Positions 41,112-52,879 of a DNA stretch of 64,000 nucleotides are shown here, one piece after another. The notes under the pieces were generated by a model, which saw only the letters and a list, made by a program, of their open reading frames with translations, was not told the DNA's origin and ran no database searches. Origin of the DNA: Ceratotherium simum simum (lineage: Eukaryota; Chordata; Mammalia; Perissodactyla; Rhinocerotidae). The first letter of the stretch is position 1. Each line of letters opens with the position of its first letter. Both the position numbers and the translations under genes were made by a program. Where the stretch lies: positions 4,630,999-4,694,998 of the forward strand of contig NW_004454207.1 of NCBI RefSeq assembly GCF_000283155.1, in the 5' to 3' direction.

Positions 41112-41338
41112 CTGGGGGTCAGCGAACTACAGCCCTGCGGGCCAAATGTGAACCAACTTCTATTTTTGTGATTCAAGTTCTGTTGGAACACCACCGCTCT
41201 CATTTGTTTATATACTGCCTATGGCTGCTCTCACGCTATAATAGAGATGTTGAGCAGTTGCAGCCAAAACTGCATGGCCCACAAGGCCTACAACATTTAC
41301 TCTCTGTACCTTTATAGGAAAACTTTGCTGACCCCGAC
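41112..41338 (-). mobile_element. hAT-type MITE (family A)
   Basis: Reversed layout: GGGGGTCAGCGAACTACAGC, GTTCTGTTGGAACACC, CCTATGGCTGCTCTCACGC, GAGCAGTTGCAGCC and AAAACTTTGCTGACCCC. Confidence 0.92.
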
Positions 41339-42425
41339 CTTTGCAGTCTCAGTTCACAAACCAATGTAGTAGACAATAGCATTAAACACACCATTTGCTC
41401 GTATTGGCATCACAAAACAACGTGGACACCGGGCTTAGAGAATTTAGCATAAAAATCATAATTCTCAATACTTCTTAAAGAATGAATACCACTCGGTACA
41501 TTTTTTTTCCAACATCAGTGCAATAAAAGGAAAATAGGAAACAACTCAAATATGCATGTCCATTCTGAACATCACAGAAATGTTATGGAAATAAAATAAA
41601 TAGCTGTGAAGCATTTCACAATCCTTGCAAGAAAGATACTATAAAGAAGCATAGAGAAATAAGTAAATGGGCCATGTGTCATATGCTTCAAAGTAAAGTG
41701 TCTAATGCCAGTAAAGTTATTCTCTCATAACTCTCTTTATTACTGAACATCAAAAAAAAGTGGAAACTTACAAGCATAATGGGACGGAGCAGATGCTTAG
41801 AAACCACATGTCAGAGAAACAGGGAAGATATTACTTTGACTATTAACATTCCCCTCCTCAAATTTACACAGAACTTTTAACAAATAAATGACTGCAATCA
41901 TCAATTTATCTACTAAACAGGTAGTTAAATAAAAGAACATAATCTTGTAAAGCTTTCTAAAACTCTAGCCGAACCATCAGTCTTTCTCAGATAAGCTCTG
42001 TGTTACATGCTCCACTTAGAGAGAGCAGAAACGTATTTTTAGCCCTGGGAAGGTAATGGTCAGTTTTTATCCTGATCAAGTCAAATTCTTCTGATTTGTG
42101 TGGCCTGTAGAAGAGCTCCTGGTTGCCATTTAGATTTTAAAATGCTGCATTTTCTCCCCAAAACTTCTCATTCACGTATTAATTGAATTTCCCGTTAAGC
42201 TGAGAGCCTTTGACAAAACGTGGAAACTGGACTACATCGAGTGTCATGGCTGACAGGTTGGGCTATTGAGTCAAGCAGCCCCGGCACCGCTACAAGATTT
42301 TATGCAAGATGGTATACATGACACTTCATGATTGAGCCCTATCTATCCCATTGGCCCTGATTACTCTGTATCAAACGGAATTGGACTTTATAACTCTAGG
42401 TTTCACATCTGACTTACCTCTAGAA
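41339..42425. other. No recognised feature
   Basis: 1.1 kb without identifiable repeat, RNA or gene. Confidence 0.5.
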
Positions 42426-42606
42426 CAGCAATTGTCAACTTGGATGCACACTGGAATTACCTAGAGTGTTTTAAAGAAATACTTTTTTCTGGGGTGCCAC
42501 CCCCAAAGACTCCGTTGTAACTGACCTGAGGCATGGCCTGGACTCTGGCATTCTTTACAGCTCCTCTGATGATTCTAAGGTGCAGCCAAGGCTGAGAAAC
42601 AACATG
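42426..42606 (+). mobile_element. hAT-type MITE, MER5-like
   Basis: CAGCAATTGTCAACTTGGATG, GGAATTACCTAGAGTGTTTT, CTGAGGCATGGCCTGGACTC, GATTCTAAGGTGCAGCCAAGG and GCTGAGAAAC. Confidence 0.82.
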
Positions 42607-42619
42607 CTAAAATGTTGTT

Positions 42620-42725
42620 TCCTGGGGACAGGACTGTCTTATTAATCTTTGTATTCTCCTCATGACCTTCCACAGAATGAATCCTATAATAGATGCTCAA
42701 ATGATGTTTGTTGAATTAATATAAT
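42620..42725 (+). mobile_element. L2 3' tail
   Basis: GACAGGACTGTCTTATTAATC, CTTCCACAGAATGAATCC, AGATGCTCAAATGATGTTTG and TTGAATTAATA: last ~100 bp of L2. Confidence 0.72.
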
Positions 42726-42769
42726 AGATTGAGAGAGGCAAGTCTTGTGTGAAGGGGGCAAAGCTTAGA

Positions 42770-42995
42770 GTCAACATTGGTTGAGCATCTACTATGATTA
42801 TTAGCACTTTACATGTTTTAGTACTTTTATTCATGGCAGCAGCCTTGTGTGAGGTAGGTGTTGTTCTGCTTTATTTTTTCAGAGGAGGAAGTTGATATTC
42901 AGAAAAGTTAAGTTGACTCATTCAAGATGAAAGAGCAGAGCCATGACTCAAATTCTGACCGTGCTGACTCCAAAGACGAGGTCGTTTTCAATACA
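42770..42995 (-). repeat. MIR SINE
   Basis: TTGAGCATCTACTATGATTA, TAGCACTTTACATGTTTTAG, AGGAGGAAGTTGATATTCAG and CAAATTCTGACCGTGCTGAC: reversed MIR. Confidence 0.82.
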
Positions 42996-45620
42996 CAAAC
43001 TTGTCTCAAATAGGAAATGGGAAATGGGAATCCCATAAGAATGTGATTCCTTTGCTATTATAGGAATCTGAAAGGGGTGCTCAAGAGACTCCTGGAAGCA
43101 GCAGAGAAGCAGCAGGAGGTCCTCATGGTTCTGGTACCATAAGGCACACCTATTGATACTCTACATACTCGAAAGTGGAAATTATACATTGAACATTAGT
43201 GCCATGATAGGCAATGGAAAATCAGAAACCACCATCTCCAACAGGAGCCAACTCAGCATTACTGAGATACAACCATAGGATCTTCTTCAATGAAACCTAA
43301 ATCTTTTTATGCGATTGCTTTCTTATAATTTGGGTCATGGCAAATGCTGGGATGAGCCAGGAAGCAAGAGGGAGGGCAAATAACTCTATAGCTGCAAGCC
43401 TGTGAATCAGAAATAATAATTTAAAAAAAGGAACGGTAACCAGAAATAAATTTGTGATGATTGATAGGTAGCCTGTAGAGAGCACCTAAATAAACAGGTG
43501 ATGTTTCCTTTTCTGAACATCAACAGTCCAAAAAAATAAAAACATGACGGAGACTGTTATGTCTCTAGCTCTTCCCATTCTAGAAAAGATGGTGAGAAAA
43601 GAATTCTACATACATGCAATTAAACTACAGAAGGTTTCCATCAATCTTGGCATTAACTTTTCCCCCATCACATCCACAAAAGAATTCACATTAATGGATA
43701 GGGCTTGAGTAGAAGGTGCAAGTCAAAAATATAAACTCTAAGTGTGTTCGTGGGGTTACAAATTTCCAGCTACTGCTCAGGACACTTTGTGGAGAAAATA
43801 AACATCAGTGACAGCATGCTGCCTTTGGTTTCATAGACTTAAATATTGTGATGTACAAATGGAGAGACTTTGAACAATATAAACACAAACTGGCTATTAA
43901 CTGCAATACTAGAAAACACTGCTATACCTTTTAAATACAGAGATTTCTCCCCACTCACACTGCTAAGCTTGTCTTCCTCCAAAATCTGGGAAACAAAGAC
44001 TTGACAAGTCTGACAGGGACTCAGAAATGCTACATTTCATCTCTAAATTTCTGTGTCTCTTGACTTGCTGACAACCTTTTGATGACGTGTGAAGTATCAA
44101 AGCTGAAATGCATGGTGGATATCACCAACACTGTGATGCTCTCCACTTGGCCCACTTTCAGTGGAATATATCTATGCCTGAGAGCTGCAAAGCAACACGA
44201 TTTATACGTGTAATTCAATAATGTTGTGTTTCAGAAAGAAGAAAAATATAAAGCTTCGTGTTACAACGCTGTCATTATCTCAATGAAATGGGAAGTATGT
44301 TAAAAAAAAAACGTTAACACGCAGCCAAGAAAACGGTAACTTTTAGGTCAATGCATAATCATGTGTCCCATTTCAGCATTAATTTGTTCATCACAAAATT
44401 CTCACGTCTGAAGTTAATTGCCCTGTGCTTGCTGGCTCACTATGTATTCTGAAATCCAAAGCTTTTCAGGCACAGTAATCAATAAATGCTGGGTTCTCTA
44501 ATCAGGCTTTCAGTGAAGACTAAACTCTACCCATGTCTCTAGTTATGTCTATTTATGGTGCCAAAATCAAAAGACAAAAATGCTGTAAACAAGCTGTTGA
44601 GTCTCCCAGCACAAACGGAACGCAGAGGACATTTATTATAACAGACATGAATAAATCACTCTCCCAACTGTCTCAGGTAGGCAAGCCAAAAATTGTTTTA
44701 CTTTCCAGTACTAAAATATCTGTTATTAGGGAATATTTTTCCTTTTTCCCAATCTGTATTTTTAATTTAATCTTTCACTGAAAGAAATATATATTTGTGT
44801 AATACTAGCAAAAAGCCATAAAGTTTAAAGGAACACTTGTGCCAGAAAATTCTTGGTGTTAGAATCCTCAGTAGATAGAGTTTTGAGCCAAATTTTTGAA
44901 AATTAAATTTCATAAGGAGAATATATAACTATAAAAATCAGCTTGTTCATTTGTGACACTATTTACTGTGGCCCAATAAATTCTAGAGAAAGGAAAACGG
45001 AAGACTCAAGATTGATCATTTGGAACACTCATAACCTATAAGACAAGGAAAATTCAGAATCAGCAAAGTATTCAGAAAAAAGAAGTTGCGAAGCAAGGCA
45101 AGATGCTCTTTGGATCCCACTACCCTACCTGGGAGTTCTGTGGAGGGGACAGGGCCCCCCTTTCCAAAGGACTTTCATCTTCTTGCTCCTTGCTTTCTTT
45201 CCAACTCTTGAACTCCTTATTTGGTGAATCTTTATCTAGTCTGCTTGGCAGGAAGCCTAGCTCTGTCTTATCACAATTTATTTTTTGTCTGTGCTCCAAG
45301 TCCCCTCAGGACCTAAGCTTATGAAACTCATTTTTTTTTTCCTGTCTTCTCACCCCCCGTTGTAACATCCCTTTCCATATAATGTAGCTGGCCAAATGAT
45401 CAAGAGGGCCAAAGAGGATAAGGAATATACATCAAAAAGAAGGGGGAGGCCTGGAGCCCTAAGCACAATTTCCTGTGTTAACTCCTATCCATGGACATCT
45501 GCCCACAGCTTCATCACGCTCTCGTGCTAAATCTGTGAGATTCACTGGATACCAACAGTCTCTCTCCGGATATACACTTGGGAGTGAGAAAAAGGGCCTC
45601 CCTTGTAAAATTTTATTTAT
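42996..45620. other. Largest repeat-poor block, nothing recognised
   Basis: 2.6 kb in which I can identify no transposon, RNA gene or domain-bearing frame, in a window where most intervals are repeat-derived. The only low-complexity runs are short A or T runs (for example near 44301 and 45331). Frames up to 82 codons (44533-44781) have no recognisable content. Confidence 0.55.
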
Positions 45621-45624
45621 AGAT

Positions 45625-46205
45625 TTATTTATTTATTTATTGCTTTTTACTGATGTGTAACACAGACAGTAAGGTGTGCAAAGTACCCAAAAATATACCG
45701 TTTAAAGGAGTTTTACCGATGTGTACATTGTGTGACCACCACTCAGATCAAGATCTAGAACACTCCCAGCACACCAGGAGGCTCCTTTGTGCCCTTCCCC
45801 TGTCAGCAGTAACCACTACTCTGACTTCCATCACCACTGCTTATTTTGACCTCTTCTTGAACATCATGTAAGCATGCACCCTCTGTGTCTGGCTTCTTTC
45901 ATTCACCACAATGTGTGGCAGAGTTATCCGTGCTGCTGCATATATTAGCAGTTCTTTCTTTTTCATTGCTGTGGAGTATTCCATTGTATGAATATGCCAC
46001 AATCTATTTTCCATTCTACTCTTGATGGACATTTGTGTTGTTTCCATGTTGGTGCTATTATGAATGAAGCTGCTGTGAATTTCCTTGGCCGTGGTTTTTT
46101 GATGAGCATAAGCACTCATTTCTCTTAGGTATATACCTGGGAGTGTAGAATTCCTGGGTCATAGGATAGGCATTTGTTTATGGTTAGTAGACACTACAGG
46201 GCTCC
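45625..46205 (-). mobile_element. Old L1M 3' region
   Basis: GTGACCACCACTCAGATCAAG, CCACTACTCTGACTTCCATC, TTTCATTGCTGTGGAGTATTCC, ATGAATATGCCACAATCTATTTTCC and CTCTTAGGTATATACCTGGG are antisense landmarks of L1 ORF2 end and 3'UTR. A minus-strand frame at 45841-46119 keeps HTMEYSTAMKKKELL-type text but no function. Confidence 0.88.
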
Positions 46206-46825
46206 CTTTTGAGAAGTTCAGATACCCTTTATAGCAATAGGTTAAATTTCTTTACAAACCTCTGAGTCATTTGACTTCATAATGCTATTGCCAACAGTAA
46301 AGACATAGTTAACGGAGAAACCTATTGAACAGAAGCCAGGCAAGAGTATCATGCACGTTGCTTCCGGAAGGTAAGCTTTGTTTATTTTCCACCAATGGTA
46401 TGCAGCTATAGGTTTATCCTTGAGGAGAAAAATTAGAATCTTAAGCATTGGGGATTTTATCCTTCCCAAATCACAATCTAATTATGCAATATACCAAGCA
46501 TGTAAACAAGTTTCAGCTGCCTGCCCGTTCACCAAGACATTTAATTAGTTGTTTCTGTTCTCATTGCCCTATTCCCTCTGGAGATATATAGGTAATAAAA
46601 TAAATGAATTAAGCATTTTTTAAATATTCATTTGGCAAAATGTGTCGTTCAGCCTGCAATTAAGTGAATGGTTATATATGAGACTGGCCAGCTTATACAT
46701 ATTTAAAGTTTTCCCCCAAATCAATTGCGTTGTTGCACTATGGAACATAGCTTTCTCAGACAGCTTACAATGGTCTCACGTTTATATATATTTTTAAGTC
46801 TCTGTAATTCTATGTGAGATTGAGG
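46206..46825. other. No recognised feature
   Basis: Nothing identified. Confidence 0.45.
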
Positions 46826-46920
46826 AAGGAAGGGAGGGAGGGAGGGAGGGAGGACGAGAGGGGGGGAAAAGGAAGGGAAAGAGGGAGGGGAGATTGATGG
46901 AGGGAGGAAGGAAGGAAGGA
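46826..46920 (+). repeat. (GGGA)n/(GGAA)n purine tract with G-quadruplex motif
   Basis: Nearly pure purine on the plus strand. It includes five GGGA repeats from 46832 (GGGAGGGAGGGAGGGAGGGA), satisfying a four-run G3 single-base-loop quadruplex pattern. The PSFLPP-type repeat peptide on the minus strand is low complexity, not a gene. Confidence 0.92.
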
Positions 46921-47628
46921 TCCATTTTTCATGTAGCAATTTTACACTGACATTCCATTTCAGGCTGCCTCCACCCCTCACCCTCGCTGCATCAGTGTAA
47001 TGATGCACAATATCATGAAGGTTGAAAGGACCAAGTTTGTCGTTATAAACTTTGTCCTCAGAAATCTCAATGGCTTTGACACATTGTGGTCAGAATCACC
47101 TCCCCACGAATTCTAAAAATATTTCTAGATGGATATTGGTTATCTCAAAATACAGAAGTAATAGATCAATAGATTAGACAACTACCCAAATGACTTAAAT
47201 CCTACATATTCACTCAGAGAAAAGTGAAGAAACATTTCTAGGTAGTAGAGGTGTAGATTTTTGCTGGCTGACACTATGCAATAGCTACAGAAACGCAGGA
47301 AGCTGATAGAGATAAGAGTTGAAAATCGTGGAATAAAAAGAGATGTCTTAGAAGCTGTGTCTATTTCACAAGACAAACAGCAGAAAATATTATAAGCCAG
47401 GTGATTAGAGTTGGGTTTTCATAAGGTAGAATACAGGAAAAAATCATGTCAAATCATAGGTCTGGGAGAGACTTTAGATATCACCAAAGATGAGGAAATC
47501 CTTGGCTGACGGGTGAAATAATTTGCCTAAGAGAACAGGGAGAAGAAAATTAATAAGAATTAATAAGAATAAGCTCCTATCCATTATATATTATACATAA
47601 TATATTATGTGTTAAATATTTCTGCTTA
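46921..47628. other. No recognised feature
   Basis: Short direct duplication AATTAATAAGAATTAATAAG near 47548-47570; otherwise nothing. Confidence 0.45.
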
Positions 47629-47655
47629 TGTGTGTGTGTGTGTGTGTGTGTGTGT
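47629..47655. repeat. (TG)n microsatellite
   Basis: About thirteen perfect TG dinucleotides, Z-DNA-capable. Confidence 0.95.
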
Positions 47656-47915
47656 CCTGCTATATAGGTATATGATTATTCCTAATTTACAAACTGGGAG
47701 ACGGTTAACAATAGTCCTGAAGATAGAGGGCAGAGTGGGAAGTGTAGTATTATTTTAACTTTTTACTTTATAAATCTATTTATTTTTTGAATTGGTTTTT
47801 AAAATCCATTGTTTAAGGACAAGAATAATGTATTATTTCTAATTTAAAAACTTATCACATCTGAAAAAAAGATACAAAATCCAGACTCCATTAAAGATCG
47901 TTAAATTTGACTACT

Positions 47916-47937
47916 AAAAAAAAAAAAAAAAAAAAAA
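47916..47937. repeat. Poly(A) run of 22
   Basis: Uninterrupted A run. It immediately precedes an old L1M fragment in the same orientation, so it is not that fragment's own tail. It may be the tail of an unrecognised plus-strand retroelement on its left. Confidence 0.85.
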
Positions 47938-47939
47938 CT

Positions 47940-48720
47940 TCTGCATGGGAAAATTACCAACAAAAGAATTTTAAAAAATAGCAAGCCAGGAAAAAGATAT
48001 GCATCATTTACATTACGGCATTAATTTCAAAGCGTCCATCTAATTAATAAGAAAAAGCAGAACAAACAATACAAAAATGGAAAAAGGATATGAACAGGCA
48101 GTTTCCAGAAAAAAAGATTATAAATAACCAATAAATATGTGAAAACATGCTTAAATTCATTTGTAATTTAAAAAATCCAAGTCAAAAGATAATATTTTTC
48201 ATGCGTTGTCAGCAAAAATTTCATAGGTTTGTTAATACCTGGTGTTTTTGAGAGTGTAGAGGAAAACATACATTTTTGTACATTGTTAATGGGAGTGTAA
48301 AGAGTTTTAGGGAAGCAACTTGGTAATATCTATCAAATACAGAATTATGCAGACTCTTTAATCCAGCAATTTTATTGCTCAGAATTTGTTCTATGTGTCC
48401 ACTTCACCATTCATAGGTAGAAAGATGTTTATGACACCATCTCTTTGAATGACAAAGAATGGAAAACACTTCCAAGTCCGTCAATAGGGTGCTGATTAAG
48501 GAAAGTATAGGGCATCAATCCTGTGGAACTTGACGGAGCTTTAAAAGGATTAAGTAGATTCGTGTGCTTATGTGAAAGGTGGAGAAAATATATTATTAAG
48601 TGAAAAAGTAAGGTACCGAACAGCTTATGTCATGGATTCCTTCGGTGTCACTGACGAAAAAGTTTATGCATGGGTTTGTATGTGTGTATGTATCTCTATC
48701 AATATTGCTATAAAGAAAGA
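47940..48720 (+). mobile_element. Old L1M 3' region
   Basis: AAAAATGGAAAAAGGATATG, CAGGCAGTTTCCAGAAAAAAAG, AATGGGAGTGTAAAGAGTTTT, TTTAATCCAGCAATTTTATTGC, CCAAGTCCGTCAATAGGGTGC, and TATTAAGTGAAAAAGTAAGG: a diverged ORF2 end plus 3'UTR. Confidence 0.85.
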
Positions 48721-48779
48721 TATATACACAAGTATAAACACAGACATATAAATTATATATATTGCAAATATAGATGGAC

Positions 48780-48801
48780 AGATGATAGATAGATAGATAT
48801 A
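48780..48801. repeat. (GATA)n microsatellite
   Basis: ATGATAGATAGATAGATAT, four to five units. Confidence 0.85.
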
Positions 48802-49509
48802 AAAAATTGTTTTGCAGGACCAAGATTAGGGTAAGGTGAGTGAGGCACTTGCCTCAGGCACAAAATTCCAAAGGACACCAGAAAACTTAGTAATCAAAAT
48901 AATATTTTAATGCAATATTTTTAAAAATCAAAATTAATGCAAAAAATCCATGATGAAAAAAATATCAAAATTTTAAATAAAGACAGGCTGTTGTTGTTTG
49001 TTTTATGACCTGTGATATTGAGCAAGGATGTTTTTATAGCCTTGGAAGACAGAGATAGTGTCTCTCCCCAGAATGGGTGGCAGGTTTGTTTGCTGTCCAA
49101 TATAATAAAGATAATACCTTTATCTGGGGCAAAGTTCAGGCAGGTTTGCTTGCAGCACATTATAAAATATTTTCGTTTCCTTAGATTGAGTTTCCTCAGC
49201 TGTGACACAAACTCCCTTTGCATGCAGCATCCATGTCACCTTTGTGGGACTTGGCGGGCAAGGGAAACTGGCACAAACATGAAGCTCATGTTTCTTGTTG
49301 TGCTGTGAGTAATAAAGACCTTTGTCTCTGACTCAGGGATTTCTGACTGCATCCATGAAATCCATGCTAACTTGTCAGGTTGCTAGAAGGGTAAAAATCA
49401 CAGACCCTTCACAATTCTTCACGTGAAGAAGGTTTCTTTTCTCCCATTTCAGAAAAAAGGAATAGTTCATGTAAAGATTTGGGGTTTCAAGAGGAGATCA
49501 AGCTTAGGT
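48802..49509. other. No confident feature
   Basis: 48825-48900 (GGTGAGTGAGGCACTTGCCT, CAGGCACAAAATTCC) may be a DNA-transposon fragment. Frames of 98-100 codons on both strands at 48921-49308 overlap each other and show no domain. Confidence 0.4.
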
Positions 49510-49775
49510 TAACTGAAAGGTAGAGTGCATAAAGGGAAATAGGCGGAGATAAAGACAGAGAAGGGGATTGGGGCTGGAGCTTGAAGAGCCTTATGGGCCA
49601 TGCAAATGTTTTGAACTTTGGTCCATAGGCTTCATGCAGCCAGTAGAATATTTTAAGCCAAATATAACAGTTTTCCATTTGTTTATTAGGAAGATCACTC
49701 AGTGGCAAAGTGGAGTGTTGTCGGGAGTCAGGAAGAACCATTAAGAGGCTGTTGAAATAGTAATAAAAATAATAA
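49510..49775 (-). mobile_element. Diverged L2, minus strand
   Basis: GAGCCTTATGGGCCATGCAAATG, TTTGAACTTTGGTCC, AAGATCACTCAGTGGCAAAGTGGAG and GGAAGAACCATTAAGAGGCTG match the reversed L2 3' region order also seen at 20400-20650. Confidence 0.65.
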
Positions 49776-49789
49776 TAATTAAAATTGCT

Positions 49790-50000
49790 AGCATGTATTG
49801 GTCCCTGAGTGCCAGACACTGTGCTGGGCTCCCCAGCTAGGATTACATTCTTTACTCCTGTGAGAAAAGAAATGATTATCTATATTTTATACATAAGGGA
49901 AATGAAGTGTAAAGAAGTAAATTAACTTGTAGCAGTAAATGGTAGAAATGAGATGGAGACTTGAGCTACCTGACTCCGCATCCGAAGCTCTTAACCAGTA
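49790..50000 (-). repeat. MIR SINE
   Basis: AGCATGTATTGGTCCCTGAG, GCCAGACACTGTGCTGGGC, TTATACATAAGGGAAATGAAG, and CTCCGCATCCGAAGCTCTTAACC: reversed full-length MIR. Confidence 0.85.
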
Positions 50001-50617
50001 TCTGGGTAGGGTTTTGATTAAATGTATTCAACTTCTGCCATTTAAATTCCTATGTTGTGATCTGTCCAATATGGACTATTGGATCTTTATATCACATTGA
50101 ATGTTTACTTCTACCTATATTTACCCTGTAATTTCTAGCTATCTTTGGCCACACTATCCTCTGTAGTATATTATTGTCACAGTTATTTTATCTCCTCCAA
50201 ATACATTACCTTTCATTGATCAGGTTAAATCCCCATAGCTTGATTCTTGTCCACATCGACTCAAACTCTCTAGATTTATTTTTATAACTTTATTGGCCTT
50301 CCCAGTGTGGGAAAACTTTCTAATTGGGTATCAGTGGAGAATTTAATGAGCTTGATGTTTATTCTCTCTTCCAGGCCATTAATGAAGACTTAAAATAAAA
50401 TTTTCTTTCTTTTTGTGCCATCATGTGTTACAAATTAATGCAATCCTCAGAATGCCAGGAGATTCTATTTTTACTAAGAAATGTAAGTAGAAAATGCTAA
50501 TTAGGTATGCCTGTAAAAGATTACCAAACTTCATACATATTGATTGTTTCACATGGATTATTCTATTAATGAAAAATATCAATCATCCTTACATAATCTG
50601 CAATTCTTAACATAACA
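50001..50617. other. No recognised feature
   Basis: Nothing identified. Confidence 0.45.
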
Positions 50618-50829
50618 CAGTCGTGTGCCGCATAACAACATTACAGTCAATGACAAACCGCATATACGACAGTGGTCCCATAAGATTAGTACTATATAGC
50701 CTAGGTGTGTACAGTAGGCTATAGCATCTAGGTTTGTGTAAGTACACTTTATGACGTTCACACAATGACGAAATCACCTAATGATGCATTTCTCAGAACA
50801 TATCCCCATCATTAAGCGACTCATGACTG
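50618..50829. mobile_element. DNA-transposon MITE with terminal inverted repeats
   Basis: It starts CAGTCGTGTGCCGCATAAC and ends ATTAAGCGACTCATGACTG. The reverse complement of the end (CAGTCATGAGTCGCTTAAT) matches the start at most positions. Internal landmarks are ACGACAGTGGTCCCATAAG, ATATAGCCTAGGTGTGTAC and GTGTAAGTACACTTTATGAC. Non-coding, 212 bp; family name not recalled with certainty. Confidence 0.88.
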
Positions 50830-51149
50830 TATATATGTGAAAATTGAGAAATAATTCCAAGTTTAGCCCATTTTTGGTCAACTCGTTATGATTTTTTATT
50901 ATTATTTATTTATTTTTCATAAAAGGGGAAGTTTCCATGATACAGAACAACATGCTTTAATAAGAAACAAGATAAGGGAAAAATGGTAAATCAGATGGAG
51001 ATACTCAAATCTCCATAGAAGAAAATATCAAATAAACTATTTTATAAATACATAACGCCATTCTTTACTTCATGGTTGGGATTATAAACTATCAGTCTAT
51101 TTGAGAAATTGGACTATTTGATGTTGGTAGGTATTTAATCTTCCTTTGC
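50830..51149. other. No recognised feature
   Basis: AT-rich; nothing identified. Confidence 0.45.
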
Positions 51150-52067
51150 AACAGCTTTATTTAGATACAACTCATATACTATACAATTCATCCCCTTTAA
51201 AATGTACAATTCAATAGTTTCTAGTACATTCACAGAATTGTGCAACCATCGCCATAATTTTAGAACATTTTCATCACTCCAAAAAGAAATCCCACACCTT
51301 TTAATTATCAACTCCGAATCCCTACATCCCCATCAGCCCTAGGTAATCACTAACTACTTCTGCCTCTATAGATTTGCCTATTCTTGACATTTTATATAAA
51401 TGGAATCATACACTATATGACCTTTTGTGACTGGCTTCTTTCAATTAGCATGTTTTCAAGGTTCATCCATATTGTAGCATGTATCACTATTTCATCTCTT
51501 TTTGTGGTCAAATAATATTCCATTATATGGATGTGCCACATTTGGCTTATCCATTCATCAATTGATAGACATTTGGATAGTTTCCACTTCTTGGCTATTA
51601 TGAATAATGGTGCTATGAATAGCTGTATAGAAATTTTTGTGTGGACACATTTTCATTTCTCTTGGGTATATATGTAGGAGTGGAATAGAGAAGTCAAATG
51701 ACAACTCTATGTTTAATTTTTTGGGAAACTACCACACTGTTTTCCATAGTGGCTGCACCATTTTATATTCCCACCAACAGTGTATAAAAGTTCCAATTTT
51801 TCTTCGTCTGTGCCAACACTTGTTATTATCTGACTTTTTTATTATACCCATCCTAGTGGGTGTGAAGCGGTATCTAATTGTGATTTTAATTTCCATTTCT
51901 CTAATGACTACTGATATTGAGCTTCTTTTCGTGTGCTTCTTGGATATTTGTATTTCTTCTTTGGAGAAATGTCTATTCATACCCATTGCCCATTTTTTAA
52001 TTGGGTTATTTGCCTTTTTATCATTGAGTTGTAAGAGTTCTTTATATATTCTAGATGTAAGTCCTTT
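51150..52067 (-). mobile_element. Old L1M 3' region, left of the ERE insertion
   Basis: TTTAAAATGTACAATTCAATAG, GTGCAACCATCGCCATAATTT, TAATATTCCATTATATGGATGTG, CCACCAACAGTGTATAAAAG, GGGTGTGAAGCGGTATCTAATTG and TTGCCCATTTTTTAATTGGG are antisense L1 3'UTR and ORF2 C-terminal landmarks in order. It keeps [19 protein letters not shown] text in one frame. Confidence 0.95.
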
Positions 52068-52392
52068 TTTTTGTTTTGTTTTGTTTTTTTGTTTTGTTTT
52101 GTTTTGTTTTGTGAGGAAGCTCAGCCCTGAGCTAACATCCATGCTAATCCTCCTCTTTTTGCTGAGGAAGACCGGCTCTGAGCTAACATCTATTGCCAAT
52201 CCTCCTCCATTTTTTTCCCCAAAGCCCCAGTAGATAGTTGTATGTCATAGTTGCACATCCTTCTAGTTGCTGTATGTGGGACGCGGTCTCAGCATGGCCA
52301 GAGAAGCGGTGCATCGGTGGGCGCCCGGGATCCAAACTCGGGCCGCCAGTGGTGGAGCGTGCACACTTAACCACTAAGCCACGGGGCTGGCC
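52068..52392 (-). mobile_element. ERE SINE inserted in L1M, perfect TSD
   Basis: Minus-strand head GGCCAGCCCCGTGGCTTAG, TGGTTAAGTG (A-box-like), GAGTTTGGATCCCGGGC (B-box-like), central CAACTAGAAGGATGTGCAAC, and a TTTTG-rich altered tail on the plus strand. Flanked by an exact 17-bp duplication, CTAGATGTAAGTCCTTT, at 52051-52067 and 52393-52409. It also carries the tandem ~45-bp AGCTAACATC unit. Confidence 0.97.
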
Positions 52393-52740
52393 CTAGATGT
52401 AAGTCCTTTATCAGACATGTGATTTGTAAATATTCTCTCCCATTCTGTGAGTTGTCTTTTGACTTTCTTGATAGTGTTCTTTAAAATGCAAAAGTTTTTA
52501 ACTTTAATGAAGTCTAATTTATCTAGTTTTTTGTTGTTGTTGCTTGTGCTTTTGGTGTCATATCTAAGAATCCATTGCCAAATACAAGCTCACAAAGATT
52601 TACTCCTAGGTATTCTCCTAAGAATTTTATAGTTTTTGCTCTTACATTTAGGTCCATTTAATTTTTGTATATGGTATCAAGTAAGGGTCTAACTTCATTC
52701 TGTTACATGTGGCATCCTTGTCAAAAATCAATATACCTAC
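52393..52740 (-). mobile_element. Old L1M ORF2 region, right of the ERE
   Basis: TGATTTGTAAATATTCTCTCCC, GTTGTCTTTTGACTTTCTTG, AATGCAAAAGTTTTTAAC, AATCCATTGCCAAATACAAG and GGCATCCTTGTCAAAAATCAA continue the antisense ORF2 text begun at 51150. Confidence 0.93.
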
Positions 52741-52879
52741 ATATTTACTTTTAAAGTAACCTGTGTATACTTATTTTTCTTTTTTGTCCTTCAATTTTTC
52801 TTTCACCTAATTTCTGGTAACATTACTCCTATTTTCTCTTTCCTTCTTTGCTTGCGGCTCTTTAAGGGAGGGAGGCATG
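52741..52879. other. No recognised feature
   Basis: Short AT-rich gap. Confidence 0.4.

Noticed and set aside
46721..47008. Pro/Ser-rich 95-codon frame
   Set aside because: Created by the GGGA/GGAA microsatellite; low complexity.
51637..52233. 198-codon plus-strand frame and 156-codon minus-strand frame
   Set aside because: The plus frame is antisense L1M running into ERE. The minus frame joins ERE to broken L1 ORF2 text and is a read-through of two transposons.
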